From: Clostridia bacterium
GTDB lineage: Bacteria > Bacillota > Clostridia > Christensenellales > Aristaeellaceae
Assembly: GCA_024404275.1 (NCBI GenBank)
Contig: JAKSQG010000007.1
Span: 1-23,650, forward strand
Direction of reading: 5' to 3'
DNA length: 23,650 nucleotides
This document shows, one piece after another, positions 15,433 through 21,868 of the stretch; within the stretch, counting starts at the first letter, position 1, and each line of letters begins with the position of its first letter. The notes below the pieces were generated by a model, which saw only the letters and a list, made by a program, of their open reading frames with translations, was not told the origin of the DNA and did not search any database. The position numbers were made by a program, and so were the translations under genes.

Positions 15433-15466
15433 AAAAAACAAGGGAGGGGCCATGCGGCCCCTCCCT
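15433..15466 (-). terminator. Terminator after pnp, just ahead of the M16 peptidase gene
   Basis: On the minus strand a perfect GC-rich 11-bp stem (15466-15456 with 15451-15441), a tetraloop, then TTG and a run of six T (15438-15433). It is one of the strongest terminator structures in the window, yet ends only 28 bases before the M16 start codon. Confidence 0.92.
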
Positions 15467-15513
15467 GCATATCGCCGATTGCAAACAGCGGCTTTGGGTG
15501 CTTATGTTTTCAA

Positions 15514-17670
15514 TCAGTTGTTGCTGTCACGACGCGGCGGACGGCGGCGATCCCCCATCGCGGGACGGGGAGCGACCGGGCGGGTATACACCATGTCGTT
15601 GCGGATCAGGTTGACACGACCCTGAGAGTCGATCTCGCTGACCTTGACTTCAACTTCGTCACCGATGTTGAACACATCCTCAACCTTCTCCACGCGCTCG
15701 TTGGCGAGCTTGGAGATGTGCAGCAGGCCATCCTTGCCGGGCAGCAGCTCGACGAAGGCGCCCATGGTGCTCAGAATGCGCACAACCTTGCCGTGATACA
15801 CCTCACCGACCTCGATGTCCTTGGCGATGCCTTCGATGATGCGGCGGGCCTTGGCGGCGGCCTCTTCATCGGCGGTGGCGATGGCCACGCGGCCGTCGTC
15901 TTCGATGTCGATCTTCACGCCGGTTTCGGCAATGATCTTGTTGATCATCTTGCCGCCGGGTCCGATGACTTCGCGGATCTTATCGGGGTTGATGTTGAAG
16001 CAGGTGATCTTGGGAGCATAGGGGCTCATGGTCGCACGAGGAGCGGGCAGGCATTCCAGCATCTTGCCGAGAATGAACATTCTGCCGTCCTGAGCCTGCA
16101 TCAGGGCACGGCTCAGAATGGAGCGGTCAATGCCCTTGATCTTGATATCCATCTGGATGGCGGTGATACCGTTCTGGGTACCGGCCACCTTGAAGTCCAT
16201 GTCGCCCAGGAAGTCTTCCAGACCCTGAATATCGGTCAGGACGACGACCTTGTCGCTCTTGTCATCCTTGATCAGACCCATGGCCACGCCGGCAACGGGG
16301 GCCTTGATCGGCACGCCGGCGTCCATCAGGCTCAGGGTGCTGCCGCAAACGGAAGCCATGGAAGAGGAACCGTTGGAGGACAGGATCTCGCTGACCAGAC
16401 GCAGGGCATAGGGGAACTCATCCTCGGAGGGGATGACGGGCTCCAGAGCACGCTCCGCCAGGGCACCGTGACCGATCTCACGACGGCCGGGGGCCTTCAT
16501 GCGGCCGGCTTCGCCGGTAGCATACGGCGGCATGTTGTAGTGATGAATGTAGCGCTTGCTTTCTTCTTCAGACAGACCATCCAGCTGCTGGGCTTCACGC
16601 AGGGAGCCGAGAGTGGTAACGGTCAGGGCCTGAGTCTGGCCGCGGGTGAACACGGCGCTGCCGTGGGTGCGGGCCAGAATGCCGGTCTCGCACCAGATGG
16701 GGCGGATCTCGGTGATCTGGCGGCCATCAGCACGGATGCCCTTGTCCAGAATGCGGCGGCGCATGACTTCCTTGTTGAGGTAGTACAGGGCATCGGCCAC
16801 TTCGCCCTCACGGCCGGCAAACTGCTCGGCAAAGTGGGCGGCGACTTCCTGCTTCACCTGCTCCTCACGCTGCTGGCGCTCGGAACGGTCGAAGGTGTCA
16901 TAGGACCACACGGCCTTGTCATAGGCGTATTCACGCACAGCGGCGGTGACGTCGGCACCGGTCTCGTTGAGCGGGAAGGGGCGCTTTTCCTTGCCGATCT
17001 CGGCAACGATGCCCTCCTGGAAGGCAACCAGCTTTTTGATCTCTTCATGAGCGAAGAGGATGGCATCCAGCATGGTGTCCTCGGAGATCTCCTTGGCGCC
17101 GGCTTCCACCATCATGATGGCGTCCTTGGTGCCGGCCACATACAGGCTCAGGCAGGACTTGGCGCGCTGCTCGGCATTGGGCATAACGACATACTTGCCG
17201 TCCACCATGCCGATATGAACGGAACCGGTGGGGCCCGCCCAGGGAATATCGCTCACGCACAGGGCAATGGAAGAGCCCAGCATGGCGGGAATTTCGGGCG
17301 GAATATTGGTATCAACCGACAGAGCGGTGGCAACCACCTGCACATCGTTGCGCATTCCCTTGGGGAACAGCGGGCGCAGGGGGCGGTCGATCAGGCGGCA
17401 GGTCAGGGTCGCCTTTTCGGTGGGACGGCCTTCACGCTTGATGAAGCCGCCGGGAATCTTACCCACCGCGTACTGCTTTTCTTCAAAGTCAACCGCCAGA
17501 GGGAAGAAATCGACGCCCTCACGGGGAGTGTCGGAGGCGCATACGTTGACGATGACGGCGGTATCGCCGAGACGCACCAGTACGGAGCCGTCCGCCTGCT
17601 CGGCATAGTGACCAAACTCAAAGGAGAGCTTGTAGCCGGCAAAGTCGGTTGTGTAGATCTTGCGTTCCAT
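15514..17670 (-). CDS. pnp: Polyribonucleotide nucleotidyltransferase (PNPase)
   Basis: A 718-residue 3'-to-5' phosphorolytic exoribonuclease, a trimer that degrades mRNA and can add tails. The order is RNase PH domain 1 (from ERKIYTTDFAG), the all-helical linker, RNase PH domain 2 with the LSDIPWAGPTG-type and ILSSNGSSSMASVCG catalytic segments, a KH domain with GPGG at 570-573, and an S1 domain from about residue 623. A short Arg/Pro-rich tail follows. Length is normal. The ATG at 17670 has GGAGG upstream with a slightly long spacing of 12; an in-frame ATG seven codons earlier would overlap that site. It follows rpsO, with a hairpin in between, the same order as in E. coli, where pnp expression is controlled post-transcriptionally. 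Confidence 0.97.
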   Translation of the reverse strand: MERKIYTTDFAGYKLSFEFGHYAEQADGSVLVRLGDTAVIVNVCASDTPREGVDFFPLAVDFEEKQYAVGKIPGGFIKREGRPTEKATLTCRLIDRPLRPLFPKGMRNDVQVVATALSVDTNIPPEIPAMLGSSIALCVSDIPWAGPTGSVHIGMVDGKYVVMPNAEQRAKSCLSLYVAGTKDAIMMVEAGAKEISEDTMLDAILFAHEEIKKLVAFQEGIVAEIGKEKRPFPLNETGADVTAAVREYAYDKAVWSYDTFDRSERQQREEQVKQEVAAHFAEQFAGREGEVADALYYLNKEVMRRRILDKGIRADGRQITEIRPIWCETGILARTHGSAVFTRGQTQALTVTTLGSLREAQQLDGLSEEESKRYIHHYNMPPYATGEAGRMKAPGRREIGHGALAERALEPVIPSEDEFPYALRLVSEILSSNGSSSMASVCGSTLSLMDAGVPIKAPVAGVAMGLIKDDKSDKVVVLTDIQGLEDFLGDMDFKVAGTQNGITAIQMDIKIKGIDRSILSRALMQAQDGRMFILGKMLECLPAPRATMSPYAPKITCFNINPDKIREVIGPGGKMINKIIAETGVKIDIEDDGRVAIATADEEAAAKARRIIEGIAKDIEVGEVYHGKVVRILSTMGAFVELLPGKDGLLHISKLANERVEKVEDVFNIGDEVEVKVSEIDSQGRVNLIRNDMVYTRPVAPRPAMGDRRRPPRRDSNN

Positions 17671-17766
17671 GTTTCTTTTTTTCCTCCACATCTTCTTCTC
17701 ACATACGGCGCATCCCGCACCGCATGCCTGCTGCCGCGGAAACCATTCCGGGGCAGTGCTTAAACA

Positions 17767-17817
17767 AAAGGCTGACGTCAACAGGGGCTTCAGCCGCCGA
17801 TTGATCCGTCAGCCTTT
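17767..17817 (-). terminator. Hairpin terminator/attenuator between rpsO and pnp
   Basis: On the minus strand an 11-bp perfect stem (17817-17807 with 17777-17767) closes a 29-base loop and is followed by a short T-rich stretch (TTTTGTTT). It begins 11 bases after the rpsO stop. The large loop and the interrupted T run suggest a partial terminator or an RNase III-type processing site feeding into pnp. No clear separate pnp promoter is visible. Confidence 0.7.
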
Positions 17818-17827
17818 GTTTTTGCGC

Positions 17828-18094
17828 TTACTTGCGCAGACCCAGACGAGCGACCAGAGAACGATAACGCTCGATGTCGGTCTTCTTCAGGTAGTCCAGC
17901 AGACCACGGCGCTGGCCAACCATCAGGAGCAGGCCACGACGGCTGTGATGGTCGTTCTTGTTGCTCTTCAGATGCTCGTTCAGATGATTGATACGGGCGG
18001 TCAGCAGAGCGACCTGCACTTCGGGAGAACCGGTGTCACCTTCGTGACGGGCGTACTCGGCCATGATCGCGGCCTTGTTGATGACTTCGGACAT
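17828..18094 (-). CDS. rpsO: 30S ribosomal protein S15
   Basis: An 88-residue protein of normal S15 length that binds the central domain of 16S rRNA. The family signature is plain: HEGDTGSPEVQVALLTARINHLNEHLK followed by DHHSRRGLLLMVGQRRGLLDYLKK and the C-terminal RYRSLVARLGLRK. AAGGAGG precedes the ATG by eight bases. It has its own promoter, a structured leader that could be the S15 autoregulatory site, and a hairpin separating it from pnp. Confidence 0.98.
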   Translation of the reverse strand: MSEVINKAAIMAEYARHEGDTGSPEVQVALLTARINHLNEHLKSNKNDHHSRRGLLLMVGQRRGLLDYLKKTDIERYRSLVARLGLRK

Positions 18095-18120
18095 TGTGGT
18101 ATCCTCCTTGATTATTTGGG

Positions 18121-18205
18121 GATGGCGCCCTTTTATCGTTAATCGCCGTGTGCGCAGAAAGCCGTCGGAGTGTCGGCAGCCCGCGCGCGCGGTTCATTTG
18201 CCATC
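18121..18205 (-). promoter_or_regulatory. Candidate structured rpsO leader
   Basis: The predicted transcript starts near 18205. Its first bases, GATGGC (18205-18200), pair perfectly with GCCATC (18126-18121), which lies about 12 bases before the ribosome site. Inside this closing stem are a self-complementary CCGCGCGCGCGG (18192-18181), a GCCG/CGGC stem and further GC-rich stretches, compatible with a multi-branch junction. S15 represses its own mRNA through leader structures in several bacterial groups; that this leader does so is inference. Confidence 0.5.
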
Positions 18206-18211
18206 TTTGTT

Positions 18212-18240
18212 ATTCTACCATGAAAACAGGCGTTTGTAAA
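18212..18240 (-). promoter_or_regulatory. rpsO promoter
   Basis: On the minus strand TTTACA (18240-18235), a 17-bp spacer and TAGAAT (18217-18212). It lies in the gap after the DEAD-box helicase stop. Confidence 0.75.
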
Positions 18241-18276
18241 CGGTTTCCGGCTGAAAATTTCCGGATGGAAACGATA

Positions 18277-19455
18277 TTATACATTCTCAAAAAAGGGCTT
18301 TCCGTCGGCGTGGCACAGGGTGCCCATTTCGTCAAATTCCAGCTTTTCGGGCTTGTCATCCTGCAGATAACGGAGAATTTCGTCCATACGGACCGATTCC
18401 TGAAAACTCATCAGCGTAAAGGCGGCACCGCTGCGCTTGGCACGGCCCGTGCGGCCGATGCGGTGGGTGTAATATTCGTTTTCCTGCGGCAGGTCATAAT
18501 TGATGACGGCTTCCACATCATAGACGTCGATGCCGCGGGCGGCGACATCCGTGCAGACCATGATGGGGAATTTGCCCTTTTTGTAATCTTGCATCACGTG
18601 GTTGCGCTTGGACTGGGGAATATCGCCGTGGATACATTCGGCCTCGTAGCCGCGCTTTTTGAGGAAGGAGGTCAGACGGTCGGTCATGAATTTGGTGTTG
18701 GTAAAGATCATGACACGGCTGTAGGCATCGCTGTCCAGCAGGTACAGCAAACGCTCTTCCTTGTTGCTGCGGTCGGCCTCGATGATGTATTGGGCAATCT
18801 TGGGACGGTTCTCATTGACGGCGGCAATGGTCACTTCCACCGGTTGGTACTGATACTTCCAGCTGATGGTCATGACGTCCTGGTTGGTGGTGGCGGAGAA
18901 AAGTACCAATTGACGGTTGGCGGGGGTGGCTTCGATGATGGAGCACACATCCTTGACAAAGCCCATCTTGAGCATTTCGTCGGCTTCATCAATGACCATG
19001 GTGTGCACGCCGTCCAGCCGGGCCAGACCGCGATGCATCATATCCAGCATACGGCCGGGCGTCGCCACGACGATCTGGGGCTTGCGGCGCAGCTGGGCAA
19101 TCTGCTTGGGAATGGGCTGCCCGCCGTACAGCGTGGCGATGCGGCATTCGGGAATAAAGCGGGCCAGGGCGGTCAGCTCATCGGCGATCTGCACAGCCAG
19201 CTCGCGGGTGGGGGCGATGACCAGCTCCTGAATGCCGTCATCCTTGAGCTGAAGGTACTCCAGCATGGGGATGCCGAAGGCGCAGGTCTTGCCGGTGCCG
19301 GTAGGGGCGATGGCGATGACATCGTTACCGGCCATCATGAGGGGGATGGTTTGCGCCTGCACAGGGGTCATGGATTTGAAGCCCATTTTGTCAATGGCTT
19401 TGAGGACCTCGCCGGAAATGTCCAGCGAGGAAAAGAGGGATGCATTTTCAGACAC
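18277..19455 (-). CDS. DEAD-box ATP-dependent RNA helicase
   Basis: A 392-residue minimal helicase, about the size of eIF4A, with nearly no extension beyond the two RecA-like domains. In order: an F at the start with the Q motif (GFKSMTPVQAQTIP), motif I APTGTGKT (50-57), Ia PTRELA, Ib TPGR, II DEAD (156-159), III SAT, IV IFTNTK, V ARGIDVYDV and VI HRIGRTGR. It unwinds or remodels RNA, for example in ribosome assembly or mRNA decay. It lacks the DbpA-type or basic C-terminal tails of CshA/DeaD, so no symbol is given. The start is GTG with only a weak AAAGGC upstream, the poorest ribosome site in the window. It follows the amidase by 27 bases and probably relies on that transcript. Confidence 0.95.
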   Translation of the reverse strand: MSENASLFSSLDISGEVLKAIDKMGFKSMTPVQAQTIPLMMAGNDVIAIAPTGTGKTCAFGIPMLEYLQLKDDGIQELVIAPTRELAVQIADELTALARFIPECRIATLYGGQPIPKQIAQLRRKPQIVVATPGRMLDMMHRGLARLDGVHTMVIDEADEMLKMGFVKDVCSIIEATPANRQLVLFSATTNQDVMTISWKYQYQPVEVTIAAVNENRPKIAQYIIEADRSNKEERLLYLLDSDAYSRVMIFTNTKFMTDRLTSFLKKRGYEAECIHGDIPQSKRNHVMQDYKKGKFPIMVCTDVAARGIDVYDVEAVINYDLPQENEYYTHRIGRTGRAKRSGAAFTLMSFQESVRMDEILRYLQDDKPEKLEFDEMGTLCHADGKPFFENV

Positions 19456-19482
19456 GGGTATTTGCCTTTCTTGCTGTATTCA

Positions 19483-20805
19483 TCAGTCAATCAGGCCGCG
19501 GAATTTGGCGAGACGGACAACGCCTTCCACCATGCCCTCGGCCAGCCAGTTCTGGTATACTTCGGTGTTCATTTTGAGGTCTTCTTCCGCGTTGGAGAAG
19601 TAGCCCATTTCGATCAGGAAGCTGGGCATCTTGGACCAGTTGTTGCCGACATAGTTGTTGTTGAGCGTGACCCCGCCGTCGGGGGCACCGGTCTTTTCCA
19701 TCATGGCGTTGAGCAGGATCTTGCCCATCTCACGATAAGTGGCCTCGTCCGCAACCGCCTTGGCATACACGGAGGAGAGGGGAGAATAGATGTTGATGCC
19801 CTGACGGGTTTTGTCGTCGTTGGCGTTGGTGTGCAGGCGAAGAACAAAATCGGCGCCGGCGTTGTTGGGAATGTCGGCACGTTCCAGCATACCCACAAAG
19901 GTTTCCATGACTTCACGGGTCATGACCACATCGGCGCCCTCGGCGAGGAGCAGGTCGCGCAGTTTCATGCCCACCTCGAGCGTGTAGATGTTTTCACGGC
20001 GGCCCGTTGCGGCGCCGCCGGCCATACCGGGTGTGGTGGTGGTGGTGCGGCCGGTGTTTTCGGGCATGGTGTAGACCGTTTCAATCTGCGTCTGGCGCTG
20101 ATGACCGGGGTCGATGCACACGGTAACGCCGGTCAGACGGCCTTTTTCCGCCTTGGCGGGAGCGGGATCAAAATGGACATAATTGAAGAAGCTTTCGCTG
20201 AACAGCTCGCTGCCGTTCATGCCGGACAGACCGGTGACGGTGATGGTGGCATCCTGGAAAGTGCAGGGCATGGCCACGACGCCTTCATAATGATAGGAGG
20301 CATCGGCGGCATAAACACGGATAAAATGGCATTCGGAAGCACTGCGGACCTTGAGTACCATGGTGGAGCGGCCGGGGGCGGTAAAACTGTAGTGTACACC
20401 GTCTGCTTCAGCGGAAGTGAAGATGTTGGTCACACGGGAGGTGGTAACGTCTGCCGGGGTGCCGGCGGGAACGCCGCTGTCGGAGGCTTCCACGGGTTTG
20501 CCCTTGGCGGAGCACAGCGCTGCATTTTTGAGGTTGTACACGGTCAGCGTGTATTTTTCCTTGCCGAAGGTGCCGGGCAGCGGCAATGTGCCCGTGAAAA
20601 CACCGTTTTCGCTGTACAGGGTGATCTCATCGCGGTCGTAATCCGTTTCAAGCAATACCTGAACAAAGTTCTCCCCGGGAAGGGTGACCTGGAAGCGGAC
20701 GGCATGCTCAAGGGCCTTCAGCTTGATGGCAGCTTCACCCGAAGCGGAAGCGGCGCAGAAAGCCAGCAGTACGCAGAGAAAAATCAGGGAAATCAACCGT
20801 TTCAT
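19483..20805 (-). CDS. N-acetylmuramoyl-L-alanine amidase (Amidase_3), exported
   Basis: A 440-residue wall hydrolase that cuts the amide bond between MurNAc and the stem peptide. A Sec signal peptide (to about residue 22, ASA/SG) is followed by roughly 200 residues of beta-rich sequence without a recognised domain, perhaps wall-binding modules. The zinc amidase starts at VTVCIDPGH. Ligands are H235, E271 (in RREN) and H325 (in LRLHTNAN), and the catalytic Glu is E399 (in LIEMGYFSN). An insertion with a Thr/Gly-rich stretch lies between H235 and E271. ATG at 20805 is ten bases from GGAGG; a TTG two codons upstream is an alternative. It has its own near-consensus promoter, divergent from murI, also a peptidoglycan gene. 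Confidence 0.93.
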   Translation of the reverse strand: MKRLISLIFLCVLLAFCAASASGEAAIKLKALEHAVRFQVTLPGENFVQVLLETDYDRDEITLYSENGVFTGTLPLPGTFGKEKYTLTVYNLKNAALCSAKGKPVEASDSGVPAGTPADVTTSRVTNIFTSAEADGVHYSFTAPGRSTMVLKVRSASECHFIRVYAADASYHYEGVVAMPCTFQDATITVTGLSGMNGSELFSESFFNYVHFDPAPAKAEKGRLTGVTVCIDPGHQRQTQIETVYTMPENTGRTTTTTPGMAGGAATGRRENIYTLEVGMKLRDLLLAEGADVVMTREVMETFVGMLERADIPNNAGADFVLRLHTNANDDKTRQGINIYSPLSSVYAKAVADEATYREMGKILLNAMMEKTGAPDGGVTLNNNYVGNNWSKMPSFLIEMGYFSNAEEDLKMNTEVYQNWLAEGMVEGVVRLAKFRGLID

Positions 20806-20837
20806 CGGCAATCAACCTCCGGACAGAAAATCACTTC

Positions 20838-20867
20838 ATTATACAATTTGAGGCGCTGCTGTGTCAA
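20838..20867 (-). promoter_or_regulatory. Amidase promoter
   Basis: On the minus strand both hexamers are perfect consensus, TTGACA (20867-20862) and TATAAT (20843-20838), with an 18-bp spacer. The leader is about 25 nt. Confidence 0.85.
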
Positions 20868-20869
20868 GC

Positions 20870-20898
20870 TTGCAAACGCTTCGCCGTTGTTCTATAAT
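20870..20898 (+). promoter_or_regulatory. murI promoter
   Basis: TTGCAA (20870-20875), a 17-bp spacer and TATAAT (20893-20898). The hexamers are identical to those of the proS promoter. Its -35 lies 2 bp from the -35 of the divergent amidase promoter. Confidence 0.85.
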
Positions 20899-20934
20899 AA
20901 AAACAACAGAGTTGAAAAGACATCGGAGGGCGTT

Positions 20935-21708
20935 ATGAATTCATCGGCTCCCATCGGAATTTTTGACAGCGGCGTGGGCGGCATCAGCGTGCTGAAGACC
21001 GCGTTGGCGCTTTTGCCCAAGGAAAGATTTGTGTATTACGGGGACAGTGCCCATGCTCCTTACGGCACCCGCCCGGAGGAGGAAGTACGCGTCCTTGCCC
21101 GCAATGTAACGGAATTTTTGCTGAAAAAGGGCTGCAAAGCCATTGTGATTGCGTGCAATACCGCTACGTGTGCCGCGGCACAAGCGCTGCGTGAAGAGAA
21201 CAAGAATCTGATCATTGTCGGCATGGAACCCGCGCTGAAGCTGGCGCATGATACCTGCCCCGAAGGCACCATTGCCGTGCTGGCGACACCGCTTTCCCTC
21301 AGCAGTGCCAAATACCGTGCGTTGTATGAAAAATACGGTGAGCATTCCGTTTCGGTACCGTGCGCCGGGCTGATGGAGCTGGTGGAAAAGGGAGAGACCG
21401 ATTCTGCCGAAGTGACGGAATACCTGAGTGAAAAGCTGGGTCCCTTCATGACGGACGGCAGCCTTTCCGCCGTGGTGCTCGGCTGTACCCATTATGTGTT
21501 TTTAAAGGACGCCGTCAAACGGGTCGTTGGTGACCGGGTGCGTGTGCTGGACGGCAACGAAGGCACAGTGCGGCAGCTGATGCGGCGTTTGAATGAACAG
21601 GGATTGCTGAATGAGGGGGCATTGGCTGACCTGCCGCGCTGCGAATTGAACACTTCCGGCAGTGAGGAAGACCTTGCGGTGATGAAAATGCTGCTGGAAA
21701 AGCCCTGA
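20935..21708 (+). CDS. murI: Glutamate racemase
   Basis: A 257-residue cytoplasmic enzyme that makes D-glutamate for the peptidoglycan stem peptide. The start IGIFDSGVGGISVL is the family signature. The two catalytic cysteines are C74 in ACNTAT and C184 in GCTHY, and YYGDSAHAPYG is also conserved. Length is normal, slightly short. ATG at 20935 has GGAGGG five bases upstream. The reading frame is open for a long way upstream on this strand, but that is antisense to the amidase and helicase genes and is not part of murI. It sits divergent from an amidase, pairing wall synthesis with wall hydrolysis. No terminator is evident before the next promoter. Confidence 0.96.
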   Translation: MNSSAPIGIFDSGVGGISVLKTALALLPKERFVYYGDSAHAPYGTRPEEEVRVLARNVTEFLLKKGCKAIVIACNTATCAAAQALREENKNLIIVGMEPALKLAHDTCPEGTIAVLATPLSLSSAKYRALYEKYGEHSVSVPCAGLMELVEKGETDSAEVTEYLSEKLGPFMTDGSLSAVVLGCTHYVFLKDAVKRVVGDRVRVLDGNEGTVRQLMRRLNEQGLLNEGALADLPRCELNTSGSEEDLAVMKMLLEKP

Positions 21709-21764
21709 AACCTGTAAATCATCGTGCCAATTTGTACAAAAAGGTAAAAAAACGGTCAAAATAC

Positions 21765-21793
21765 TTGCGTTCCCTCCGAATATCTGCTATAAT
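21765..21793 (+). promoter_or_regulatory. Promoter of the EF-G-like gene
   Basis: TATAAT (21788-21793) with a TG one base upstream (extended -10) and a weak -35 TTGCGT (21765-21770) at 17 bp. Confidence 0.7.
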
Positions 21794-21806
21794 GCCGCTT
21801 AAGAGA

Positions 21807-21839
21807 TTGTGTTTGTGAAAAACAGAACATAAAACACAA
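21807..21839 (+). other. 5' leader hairpin of the EF-G-like gene
   Basis: TTGTGTTT (21807-21814) and AAACACAA (21832-21839) form a perfect eight-bp inverted repeat with a 17-base A-rich loop, starting within about ten bases of the expected transcription start. There is no T run, so it is not a terminator. Confidence 0.5.
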
Positions 21840-21868
21840 AGAAAATTTATAACGGGAGGAAACTCAAA

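Noticed and set aside
15154..17763. 869-codon open frame opposite pnp and part of the M16 gene
   Set aside because: It is His/Asp/Gly-rich, the usual reverse-complement signature of biased codon use, and the opposite strand encodes full-length PNPase with all domains.
18241..18276. Possible terminator after the DEAD-box helicase gene
   Set aside because: GTTTCC/GGAAAC gives only a six-bp stem with a long loop and no T run on the minus strand; evidence is too weak to call.
18148..21708. Continuous open frame of 1186 codons on the plus strand ending in murI
   Set aside because: Only 20935-21708 is real: murI has its own promoter, GGAGGG and ATG there. The upstream part is antisense to the DEAD-box helicase, amidase and rpsO promoter region and has a composition expected of the complement of GC-rich codons, with no recognisable domain.
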